NCBI GenBank assembly: GCA_964020085.1
Contig: OZ026607.1
Span: 6,215,279-6,279,278 of the forward strand
Length of the DNA stretch: 64,000 bases
Direction of reading: 5' to 3'
Origin: Micromussa lordhowensis
Lineage: Eukaryota > Cnidaria > Anthozoa > Scleractinia > Lobophylliidae
Shown here one piece after another: positions 47,496 to 59,300 of this stretch. Made by a program: the position numbers and the translations under genes. The notes below the pieces were generated by a model, which was not told the DNA's origin, did not search any database, and saw only the letters and a program-made list of their open reading frames with translations. How positions within the stretch are numbered: position 1 is the first letter of the stretch; each line of letters begins with the position of its first letter.

Positions 47496-47540
47496 ATCCC
47501 GTGGAGATCATAGACTAAAAGTCTATGATCTCCACGGGAT
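47496..47540. repeat. Perfect 21-bp hairpin near the element's right end
   Basis: ATCCCGTGGAGATCATAGACT (47496-47516) is followed by AAA and its exact complement (47520-47540), 44 bp before the right terminal repeat. It could act in transposition, end processing or small-RNA production. Confidence 0.8.
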
Positions 47541-47584
47541 CCCGGGTCTGTTTTTTGGTTGTTAAGAACGTCTGGCTCGTTATG

Positions 47585-50500
47585 TTTCTGATTTCAGTCT
47601 TACAACGAGCGAAGCCGTTTTTTATTTGGAAAGTGGTTATTTCTGGCAGCCAGTAGTGATACATATATGTAATAAGTAATAACTACGAACAATAGCCTTT
47701 TGTAAATCTATGTAAATATCCAACTTAGTTTTTCATAGTTGTAGTCTTATTTCAGTAATGATTAAGGCTAATGTTGATACAGGAAAATTACAATAAACGA
47801 GCACAGTGTTAACAAAAGAATGTGAAGTAGGGTGTACTAGGCAAGTTTGTCACCTGTTCTAAAGGAATTATTGTTTCGTTTGGAAAATCAGCTTTTCTTT
47901 TATCAAAACTGAGTACCAAGACGACGAAACGTAACCATTGAAAGAGCTTAACATAAAACGAAAGCGAAGGTTGTCTAATTATAGTTACATTTCAAGCTCA
48001 TGCAATAATTATTGGAGAAATATTGCAATCGGAATATTGCCATAGAATAACCACTTTTCCCCTTTTTTTTGTAAAATATAAAAGGAACATTTAGAAAACT
48101 TCTCAGGATAATTTTATAAGTTCCGGAATAAAAATAAAAGAAGAACATTTACCATTTCCTCGACTTGAACCTGAGTTAAAGAACATTAAATTGTTTAAAA
48201 TACCTGATGGGCATGTATGCAGACCTAACTTTACTCTGGACAAATGAAGCTGCGCATGCGCTGTTTTCATGTTCAATACGTGCAGGTACGTCTCGATAAC
48301 TGAAAACTGAGCTTTAATAATACTTTTTCCAATAATGTGATGTTCAATAGCTACAAAATATTGCACGGCTCTTACAGCGCACAAAGCATCAGATCAATTT
48401 CATGTCTTTGTTAGTTTTACAAACAAAACTTGTTAAATTCCTTGATGGACGATTTGCTTTTATTTCCCCGCATTGGCTTTTATCCAACTTATTGCTAAGG
48501 TTAACATTTCTATTTTCGAAGATAAATTTCTTGAAAATTTCCGATTTCAGCCTTACAACGAGCCAAGCCGTTTTTTATTTTGACAGTAGTTACTCTGGCA
48601 GCCAGTAGTGATACATATATGTAACAAGTAATAGCTACAAACAATAGCCTTTTGTAAATCTATGTAAATATTCAACTTAGTTTTTCATAATTGTAGTTTT
48701 ATTTCAGTAATGTTTAAGGCTAATATTGATACAGGAAAATTACAATAAACGAGCACAGTTATTAACAAAAGGAAATGAAGCACGGTGTACTAGGCAAGTT
48801 TGTCACCTGTTCTAAAGGAATTATCGTTTCGTTTCGGAAATCAGCTTTTCTTTTATCAAAACTGAGTACCAAGACGACGAAACGTGACCATTGAAAGAGC
48901 TTAACATAAAACGAAAGCGAAGGTTGTCTAATTATATTTACATTTCAAGCTCATGCGATAATTATTGGAGAAATATTGGAATCGGAATATTGGTTAAATA
49001 TCATTCATTGTTATTAAGGTGATATTTCCAACTACTCTTCCGAGATAGTCCAAATCTTCTGAACAGCTTAGCTTTCTGTTGAGAACTTGATTTAAGAAGG
49101 TTTAATAATGAAATTATTGAATCCAAAATTGAGAGCTGTAACAAGTTTGAAAAGTCCTATTATTGCACCTCAAATTATAACTGCCAATATCTGGCGATAC
49201 TTGTAGAGACTGAAAAACAGCGCATGGCCCATTAACACTTATTTGGGGTAGGCATCTTGATATTTACTTCGTTTTTAAACGCAGAGAAATATTTTAAAAA
49301 TCTTTATTTAAAACACATTTAGACCAGTTAGCAGTTTTAATAAAACAATTAGATTATTTGCTCTCGACTTCTGTGAGGTAAGAATTAATGACGCCGACGT
49401 TTTCTCATTTTTCCAACGTTTCAGTGGAAGCAATTTAGAGACGTTACTGAATAATGCAGTTTCTTTAAAAAACCAAAGAAGGTCATTTTCCGTTACTTGA
49501 AATAAAGAACTTTAAATTGTTTAAAATACTGATGAGGGTTAACAAACGACCGCTAATTCAAATGACAATTCATTCAGCGCCAATTTTGCTATAGCGTGAA
49601 ATTTAAACTATACATTAAGAAATAATCTCAGTGTCAATTTATGAGCCATGTCTTTATAAAATAAGGCTTTTTCCCTTTTTTTCTAAAATTTAAAAGGAAC
49701 ATTTAGAAAATTTCTCCGGATAATTTGATAGGTTCCTGAATAAAAATAAAAGAAGAACATTTGACATTTCCTCGACTTGAACCTGAGTTAAAGAACATTA
49801 AATTGTTTAAAATACCTGATGGGCATGTATGCAGACCTAACTTTACTCTAGACAAATGCAGCTGCGCATGCGCTGTTTTCATGTTCAATACGTGCAGGTA
49901 CGTCTTGACAACTGAAAACTGAGCTTTAATAATGCATTTTCCAATAATGTGATGTTCAATAGCTACAAAATATTGGGCGGCTCTTACAGCGCACAAAGCA
50001 TCAGATCAATTTCATGTCTTTGTAAGTTTTACAAACAAAACTTGTTAAATTCCTTGATGGACCATTTGTTTTTATTTCCCCGAATTGGTTTTCAGCCAAC
50101 TTATTGCTAAGGTTAACGTTTCTATTTTCGAAGATAAATTTCTTGAAAATTTCTGATTTCAGTCTTACAACGAGCGAAGCCGTTTTTTATTTGGAAAGTG
50201 GTTATTTCTGGCAGCCAGTAGTGATACATATATGTAATAAGTAATAACTACGAACAATAGCCTTTTGTAAATCTATGTAAATATCCAACTTAGTTTTTCA
50301 TAGTTGTAGTCTTATTTCAGTAATGATTAAGGCTAATGTTGATACAGGAAAATTACAATAAACGAGCACAGTGTTAACAAAAGAATGTAAAGTAGGGTGT
50401 ACTAGGCAAGTTTGTCACCTGTTCTAAAGGAATTATTGTTTCGTTTGGAAAATCAGCTTTTCTTTTATCAAAACTGAGTACCAAGACGACGAAACGTAAC

Positions 50501-50615
50501 CATTGAAAGAGCTTAACATAAAACGAAAGCGAAGGTTGTCTAATTATAGTTACATTTCAAGCTCATGCAATAATTATTGGAGAAATATTGCAATCGGAAT
50601 ATTGCCATAGAATAA
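47585..50615. repeat. R array 2, right part
   Basis: Remainder of the interrupted unit (47585-48045) and one full unit (48046-50610), then AATAA (50611-50615) leading directly into LINE sequence. The array here ends exactly at the higher-order unit boundary. Confidence 0.9.
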
Positions 50616-50863
50616 TTGACCAATGGAATCAGCTACCCTTAGATATTCGTGTTTCCGATAAGATAAATACTTTTAAGACTAGGGTAAGACATTTCTTAGT
50701 AATTTTTAAGTAGTTTATAGATGTTAATGTATTTTATGTAACTATTGCTATATTGTGTTTTTATATATTTTTAGGTGATCTGTTTTTATATGGGGTCTGA
50801 GACTCTTTTACAGTTCATCCTTTGATTTTTAATCCATTGATTGTAGTAAATAAATAAATAAAA
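50616..50863 (+). mobile_element. LINE (non-LTR retrotransposon) 3' end, longest copy
   Basis: In frame from 50615 it reads IDQWNQLPLDIRVSDK..FKTRVRHFLVIFK then TAG (50711-50713). W-N-x-L-P-x-x-I-R followed by F-K is typical of the reverse-transcriptase C-terminus in CR1/Rex/L2-like LINEs. A 135-nt 3' UTR and an AAATAAATAAATAAAA tail follow. It is 5'-truncated and inactive. Confidence 0.75.
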
Positions 50864-51002
50864 CTTCCTGTGATACTCTTGGAACCAGTTCAATTTGGTA
50901 TCACAATCGAGTACTACCCATCTCTTATCCTAAGTCGCAACCGTGAAATACTATTCATCAGAATACTATTCATCAGTGAACAATCAACTGCATTTTAACA
51001 TC

Positions 51003-51008
51003 TTTATT
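51003..51008 (-). terminator. Poly(A) signal, peptide gene copy 3
   Basis: AATAAA on the minus strand, about 155 nt past the stop at 51162-51164. Confidence 0.6.
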
Positions 51009-51161
51009 GTGCTACCACGTTTACAACCATTGCCTACTTCATGTGCTAAGGCAGCATAAAGTCTACAGGTGCGAACATTACTAAACTGCAACTGAAAAGT
51101 GGTTTTCTGTGCTCAAGATGCAACCGAGGAAAAGAACCTTCAGTCATTTTCGGCCGTTCCA

Positions 51162-52345
51162 TTAACGTCGGTCGGGGTGATATTTGAGAAAATATGATGT
51201 AGGGGTCCCCGCTTGGTATAGGGGACCGCTAAAGATGGAATAACGTCGGCCAGGCTGCTCCACTTTTGTTTCTATAAAGAAGGTGCCGAACATTAGAATG
51301 AAATTTTCTTTTAATTTTAAGGGGTATTTTTTATAGAAGTCTTTATACGAAGCATGTCAAATAGGAGCATAGGAACAAAAATTATTATCTACATAACAAG
51401 CAAGATATCGAGGTATTGTACAGTTTTCTGCAAGAAGTTGTACACACCTCGTCTGCCATTGTGCTTATCGGGAATGGCATAGCCGATGTGGTAGTGGTAA
51501 GGGAACCGAAAATCTCGGCGGCCAGGCTCCTTCAGTTCCGGCTCTGTAAAGAACAAGTGCCAAAAATTTCTAATTGTGTGAAACTCACTACCTTTCCTTA
51601 CTATAGAAGGCTTTTTAAATGAAGAAAGCCAGAAAGAAACTTCGGAATTCTCTTCAAGTCTCTATCACTAGTCAACTACCGCTTTCCCCGGTTAAGGATT
51701 TTATTGAAATAATACTGATTGGCCAAGCCGCACATGCACGGTAATGAACAATATTGATAATCGATCTGGCCTCCCTTTTAACCTTCGTGGTTCTTTGGCG
51801 GTCTCCTTGCCCTGTTTAAATTTCTGTGTGACAAATAAATATCAATAAATAAATATATATAAATAAATATTATCCTGTTTGAAGACCAAAATATGATTAT
51901 GATGATAATGATGCGTTTCGTTCTGTAAAACATAGGCCACATCACAGCTGGTGAATTAAATCGACAGTTTTGCTTAAACACAGAGGGCTTTAAAGGGTAT
52001 ATAGGCCAGGTTAGTCTCATTTTTAATAATGACATTGAAAGTCAACAAAGATCAAGTGTCGATAAGATCGACAAATTTTCGCAAAAGAAGTCACATTAGC
52101 GCGAGAAAATAAAAATGCTATTATATCTGGTTGGCAAGTGTACAATACCATCAAACCCAAGAGCAAGCTAAATACAGTACAAATGTTACTTTCAAAAGTC
52201 AAATGAAAACGGCTGCTAGCTATAGCAATAAACTGACGGACATACCGGTCATCTGGTTTTCAAACTCCTCAGCATCACGGTATTGAGGGTAAGGGAATGC
52301 CATCGCCAGGCCCAAAGAGATGAAGAAAAAAACAAAGCACTTCAT
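51162..52345 (-). CDS. Secreted modular prepropeptide, copy 3
   Basis: Exons 52246-52345, 51448-51543 and 51162-51271; 101 residues. Every exon and splice site matches copy 2, so the same peptides are predicted: exon 2 ends DKHNGRR, and exon 3 starts ETKVEQPGRR and ends KYHPDRR. Intron 1 is 14 bp longer than in copy 2 because of an AT-rich expansion near 51840. It is either a functional duplicate raising gene dosage or, if the assembly is wrong, the other haplotype. Confidence 0.8.
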
Positions 52346-55300
52346 ATTCCTTCAGAGAAACGCAACAGAAATTAGTAGAATTCTGCTAGTATATCAATAC
52401 AAATGCTGCAATCCGATTGGTTGAGCTATTGCACACTATTTAATATAGTCATAATAACTGAATTACCATTATGCGATGAGTATCAGTACTACGTGCACAG
52501 CTACAGTGTTTCAAATGACAATTTAGTCCGGAGGGCGCGGCAGCGCTGATAAAACATGAGGCCATAGTTCATTTGATCGTCTGCCTCGTTGCCTATCACT
52601 GATCTCAAAGAAATGTCTCCCTAAGTGGGCTCTTGTTTATTTTTTTCATTAAAAACATTAAGTTTTGCTTCAAGCTAGAGAAGTATATTCCTCACGAATG
52701 AACAGGTAGAGATATTTTATTTTATAGTCACGGCACCGTTATCTTGCACAAAAATTATGGAATGCCTTTCCAAATGCATCCAGATGCGGAAAACAATTAA
52801 GATTTCAAAACCTCTTGTATCTGTTGCATGCGATGAATTGTCTGTCAGTAACTTTGTTCGTTTTCTCTTGGAAGAGGAGTATTCAATCGACTTTAAACTC
52901 GGTACGGTTGAACCGCAGGATTCGGATGCATGAAGCTTCCTAGTACAAGATCAGAGTTGCAAATGACAGTCGTTTTAGCTTGGAGCGTTTGAAAAACAAT
53001 TCCTCAATTCGTTTTAGCCTGACCAGCCATCAACATTTTTCGCAATTATCCGAAATTGAAATAAGCCAACGAGGCCATTTCTCCAAGTAATAGTTGTTGC
53101 AGTTTTCAGCGGTGAGACATTCAGACGAGGCGAAAACTTGGTCAATACAAAGCCTTTTAATTTTATAGCGGCTTTTTTTTTTGATAACACACTCTTCTTT
53201 ATATAAGATCGTTTAATTTTGGAGCTGAAGCTGAGCGTTCTTCTTTTTTTCGCGATTTGAGCCGGAAAATACGATGTTCTTAAATTTACATGATATACAC
53301 AGTATTTCAATAAATTAATGCCGAGAGGAAAACTACCTGGATAATACTTCAGACTTTGTATCACCTAATGACTTTGATGGTGTGGAAGTTATTTTGGAAC
53401 AATTATAACTAAAAGAACTGCTGATTATTACAAACCGAGATATGTGTGATACAATAAGAAGACCATTGTTAATGTTTTACAAAACATGCGCTTAAGTATT
53501 TGGGTTAATTTGGGTTAATGAAACGAACTGGAAAATTCGTTATTTGATTATTTGAAGAAATTAAATGATGTTGTGATCACCACAGTCTGCGTATTTTGAG
53601 AGTGAGAATAGTTGAATTTTTTAAACAAATAAATATCATAAACATTTTGCTTATTGGGTTTGTTAAATTAGAAAAAAACCAACGTGAAATGATTCCTGAA
53701 GATAACGTTCGTTTAGTCTCGCTCGATTGCCGACTGAGACTGCTCCATTATTTTTTCTGAGTCATTATTTTCTAAAAAACTCGAACGGCTTTTTGTTTCT
53801 TCTTCCTGCTTCTCGTACCTGATCACGGTCTCGACAAGATTTTTTGGTACTTATCGTTTGCTCTGTCACGTCAAATGTCGAATTTCTTCCAGTTTTCCAA
53901 TAGCTGGCAACTTAGAATTGAAGGCAAGTGTAAAATGTGGCGTAAAATGTAGTAACAAGAATACGTACTGCGCTAGAATCGTCTCCTTGAAATAATGTCT
54001 TCGTTTAAAGTACGTACTCTTCCGAGAAGGTCCAAATCTTCTCAACAGCTTAGCTCCTTGTGAAGAACTGAATATTGTCTGTTGCTTTACCTTGTTTAAG
54101 TAAGGCCTAATAATGCAATTGTTGCATACGAAATTGACATCTGTGAATTTGAAAAGTCATATTACTGAAGCTCAAGTTGCAACTGCCAATACCTGCCGAC
54201 CCTTGTAGAGACTGAAAAACAGCGCATGTCCACCTACATTTATCTGGGGTACGCTCCTTAATATTCACTTAACGAAAAATTTTCATCGAGTGGGAAAAAC
54301 TGAAAATTTGTTCTTATGCTAGGGATTTTAAGAAACTTCAGACCATCCACAATAAATGTCAACATCAACAAAAACTCTAGCGTTCCCAATGTCAATTTTA
54401 AGGCTAATATTGTGTGTAAAAATTGGACTCAAAGATTATAGTCGCAAACAAAAGATGACAAAAATGCGAGGGAGTAGCGTCGACTAGGAAAGTTTGTCAT
54501 CTGCACTTAGGGGAATTTAATATCATTTCAGTTCGGAAATGTTTTCAGTGAAAATTGAGCTTCAGATGAAAAGGCCGCAAAACTTGACAATAAAAAAGAA
54601 CTTAAAACACTTTGAAAACTGATATTTTCGCACTAATGTGACATCTCAAGCAAACATGTTATTAATACGTTCAAATTGGTGTCCAAATAGTCTTTAATTA
54701 TCGTTCATTGAATTGTCTATGAGCTAAAAGCTTGTTAAAATACAAAAGTGCTAACAGAGGACAAAAGAGTGCCGCCAATTTGAAAAACTGAAATGAAATT
54801 TCAAAAATTAAAAGCTATGAAATGGATGGATAATGAATGGTTGTCAGTCTTAGCCTGATACTCTCCCGGTTTGCCTTATACGTTTTTCAAAATTTATGTC
54901 GTGGACAAAAATTTCCAGTCGTTCACGCGTGACGAAATGTTCTGATTATAGAACCCTACTCTAGACAAATCCAGCTACGCATGCGTTTTTTCATGTTTAA
55001 GACGGACAGGCGCGCCTTGGCAACTGTAAACTGAGGTTCAAAAACAATTTTTCCAATAATGTGATGTTCAATAGCTACAAAATATTGGGCGGCTCTTACA
55101 GCCCACAAAGCATCAGATTAATTTCAAGTCTTTTTAACTTTTACAAACAAAACTTGTAAAACTCCTTGATGGACGATTTGTTTTTATTTCCCCAAAAAGT
55201 TTTTTAACCAACTTATTGCTAAGGTTAACGTTTTTATTTTGGAAGGCGAATTTCTTTTTAAAAAAAATCCGATTTCAGTCTTACAACGAGCCAAGCCGTT

Positions 55301-56374
55301 TTTTATTTTGGACAGCTGTTATTTCTGGTAGCCAGTAGTGATACATATTTGTAATTTTGTAAATCTATGTAAATATTCAACTTAGGTTTTCATAGCTGTA
55401 GTTTTATTTCAATAATGATTAAGGCTAATATTGATAAAGGAAAAATTACAATACACGAGCACAGTTGTTAACAAAAGAATATAAAGTAGGGTGTACTAGG
55501 CAAGTTAGTCACCTGCTTCTAAAGGAATTATTGTTTTGCTTCGGAAATCAGCTTTTCTTTTATCAAAACTGAGTACCAAGACGACGAAACGGGACCATTG
55601 AAAGAGCTCAACATAAAACGAAAGCGAAGGTTGTCAAATTATAGTTACATTTCAAGCTCATGCGATAATTATTGGAAAAAGATTGGAATCGGAATATTCA
55701 ATGTTATTAAAGTAATATTTCCAACTACTCTTCCGAGATAGTCCAAATCTTCTCAACAGCTTAGCTTTCTGTTGAGAACTTGATTTAAGAAGGTTTGATA
55801 ATGAAATTGTTGAATCCAAAATTGAGAGCTGTAACAAGTTTGAAAAGTCCTATTATTTGAAGCTCAAATTATAACTGCCAATATCTGCCGGCACTTGTAG
55901 AGACTGAAAAACAGCGCATGGCCCATTAACACTTATTTGGGGTAGGCATCTTGATATTTACTTAACGAAAAATTTCTTCGTTCTTAAACGCAGAGATATA
56001 TTTTAAAAATCTTTATTTAAAACACATTTAGACTAGTTAGCAGTTTTACTAAAACAATTAGATTACTCGCTCTCGACTTCGGTGAGGTAAAACTTATGAC
56101 GCCGACGTTTTCTCGTTTTTCCAAAGTTGTAGAGGGACCGAGTTAGAAACGTTTATGAATAATTAAAGCAATGATTTCTTAGAACAACGAAAGAAGGTCA
56201 TTCTCCGTTACTTGAAATAAAGAACTTTAAATTGTCTAAAATACTGACGAGCGCTCGAAAACGACCGCCAATTCAAATGACAATTCATTCATCGCCAATT
56301 TTGGTAAAGCGTGAAATTTAAACTATACGTTAAGAAATAATCCCAGTGTCAATTTATGAGCAATGTCTTTTTAA
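52346..56374. repeat. Upstream region and spacer of copy 3
   Basis: Near-identical to 35243-39271, without the SINE. Diverged R monomers from about 54000. No gene supported. Confidence 0.5.
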
Positions 56375-59300
56375 AATAACCACTTTTCCCCTTTTTTTTG
56401 TAAAATATAAAAGGAACATTTAGAAAACTTCTCAGGATAATTTTATAAGTTCCGGAATAAAAATAAAAGAAGAACATTTACCATTTCCTCGACTTGAACC
56501 TGAGTTAAAGAACATTAAATTGTTTAAAATACCTGATGGGCATGTATGCAGACCTAACTTTACTCTGGACAAATGAAGCTGCGCATGCGCTGTTTTCATG
56601 TTCAATACGTGCAGGTACGTCTCGATAACTGAAAACTGAGTTTTAATAATACTTTTTCCAATAATGTGATCTTCAATAGCTACAAAATATTGCACGGCTC
56701 TTACAGCGCACAAAGCATCAGATCAATTTCATGTCTTTGTTAGTTTTACAAACAAAACTTGTTAAATTCCTTGATGGACGATTTGCTTTTATTTCCCCGC
56801 ATTGGCTTTTATCCAACTTATTGCTAAGGTTAACATTTCTATTTTCGAAGATAAATTTCTTGAAAATTTCCGATTTCAGCCTTACAACGAGCCAAGCCGT
56901 TTTTTATTTTGACAGTAGTTACTCTGGCAGCCAGTAGTGATACATATATGTAACAAGTAATAGCTACAAACAATAGCCTTTTGTAAATCTATGTAAATAT
57001 TCAACTTAGTTTTTCATAATTGTAGTTTTATTTCAGTAATGTTTAAGGCTAATATTGATACAGGAAAATTACAATAAACGAGCACAGTTATTAACAAAAG
57101 AATATGAAGCACGGTGTACTAGGCAAGTTTGTCACCTGTTCTAAAGGAATTATCGTTTCGTTTCGGAAATCAGCTTTTCTTTTATCAAAACTGAGTACCA
57201 AGACGACGAAACGTGACCATTGAAAGAGCTTAACATAAAACGAAAGCGAAGGTTGTCTAATTATATTTACATTTCAAGCTCATGCGATAATTATTGGAGA
57301 AATATTGGAATCGGAATATTGGTTAAATATCATTCATTGTTATTAAGGTGATATTTCCAACTACTCTTCCGAGATAGTCCAAATCTTCTGAACAGCTTAG
57401 CTTTCTGTTGAGAACTTGATTTAAGAAGGTTTAATAATGAAATTGTTGAATCCAAAATTGAGAGCTGTAACAAGTTTGAAAAGTCCTATTATTGCACCTC
57501 AAATTATAACTGCCAATATCTGGCGGTACTTGTAGAGACTGAAAAACAGCGCATGGCCCATTAACACTTATTTGGGGTAGGCATCTTGATATTTACTTCG
57601 TTTTTAAACGCAGAGAAATATTTTAAAAATCTTTATTTAAAACACATTTAGACCAGTTAGCAGTTTTAATAAAACAATTAGATTATTTGCTCTCGACTTC
57701 TGTGAGGTAAGAATTAATGACGCCGACGTTTTCTCATTTTTCCAACGTTTCAGTGGAAGCAATTTAGAGACGTTACTGAATAATGTAGTTTCTTTAAAAA
57801 ACCAAAGAAGGTCATTTTCCGTTACTTGAAATAAAGAACTTTAAATTGTTTAAAATACTGATGAGGGTTAACAAACGACCGCTAATTCAAATGACAATTC
57901 ATTCAGCGCCAATTTTGCTATAGCGTGAAATTTAAACTATACATTAAGAAATAATCTCAGTGTCAATTTATGAGCCATGTCTTTATAAAATAAGGCTTTT
58001 TCCCTTTTTTTCTAAAATTTAAAAGGAACATTTAGAAAATTTCTCCGGATAATTTGATAGGTTCCTGAATAAAAATAAAAGAAGAACATTTGACATTTCC
58101 TCGACTTGAACCTGAGTTAAAGAACATTAAATTGTTTAAAATACCTGATGGGCATGTATGCAGACCTAACTTTACTCTAGACAAATGCAGCTGCGCATGC
58201 GCTGTTTTCATGTTCAATACGTGCAGGTACGTCTTGACAACTGAAAACTGAGCTTTAATAATGCTTTTTCCAATAATGTGATGTTCAATAGCTACAAAAT
58301 ATTGGGCGGCTCTTACAGCGCACAAAGCATCAGATCAATTTCATGTCTTTGTAAGTTTTACAAACAAAACTTGTTAAATTCCTTGATGGACCATTTGTTT
58401 TTATTTCCCCGAATTGGTTTTCAGCCAACTTATTGCTAAGGTTAACGTTTCTATTTTCGAAGATAAATTTCTTGAAAATTTCTGATTTCAGTCTTACAAC
58501 GAGCGAAGCCGTTTTTTATTTGGAAAGTGGTTATTTCTGGCAGCCAGTAGTGATACATATATGTAATAAGTAATAACTACGAACAATAGCCTTTTGTAAA
58601 TCTATGTAAATATCCAACTTAGTTTTTCATAGTTGTAGTCTTATTTCAGTAATGATTAAGGCTAATGTTGATACAGGAAAATTACAATAAACGAGCACAG
58701 TGTTAACAAAAGAATGTGAAGTAGGGTGTACTAGGCAAGTTTGTCACCTGTTCTAAAGGAATTATTGTTTCGTTTGGAAAATCAGCTTTTCTTTTATCAA
58801 AACTGAGTACCAAGACGACGAAACGTAACCATTGAAAGAGCTTAACATAAAACGAAAGCGAAGGTTGTCTAATTATAGTTACATTTCAAGCTCATGCAAT
58901 AATTATTGGAGAAATATTGCAATCGGAATATTGCCATAGAATAACCACTTTTCCCCTTTTTTTTGTAAAATATAAAAGGAACATTTAGAAAACTTCTCAG
59001 GATAATTTTATAAGTTCCGGAATAAAAATAAAAGAAGAACATTTACCATTTCCTCGACTTGAACCTGAGTTAAAGAACATTAAATTGTTTAAAATACCTG
59101 ATGGGCATGTATGCAGACCTAACTTTACTCTGGACAAATGAAGCTGCGCATGCGCTGTTTTCATGTTCAATACGTGCAGGTACGTCTCGATAACTGAAAA
59201 CTGAGCTTTAATAATACTTTTTCCAATAATGTGATGTTCAATAGCTACAAAATATTGCACGGCTCTTACAGCGCACAAAGCATCAGATCAATTTCATGTC

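Larger units (their letters stand above)
43940..47584. mobile_element. 3,645-bp inserted element with terminal inverted repeats
   Basis: It splits an R unit exactly: the intact unit reads TTCTTGAAAATTTCTGATTTC, and here TTCTTGAAA and TTTCTGATTTC flank the insert. The left end CATCACGAGCCAGA and the reverse complement of the right end CATAACGAGCCAGA match at 13 of 14. The match can be extended outward by GAAA because the target is palindromic. No target duplication is visible. Inside are a promoter-like GC-rich segment, two overlapping ORFs, a 126-bp satellite, a ~120-bp direct duplication (46838-47030) and two foldbacks. No transposase is seen, so it is probably non-autonomous. Central tandem repeats and a terminal hairpin without target duplication recall Helitron-like non-autonomous elements, but the TIRs fit a cut-and-paste element better. 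Confidence 0.75.
33664..50751. repeat. Segmental duplication, first copy (17.1 kb)
   Basis: Everything from the LINE 3' end through peptide gene copy 2, its spacer, R array 2 and the TIR insert recurs 17,103 bp further on (17,089 bp for parts below about 34750, because the second copy has a 14-bp AT-rich expansion near 51840). Differences are few, so the duplication is very recent. Confidence 0.9.
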
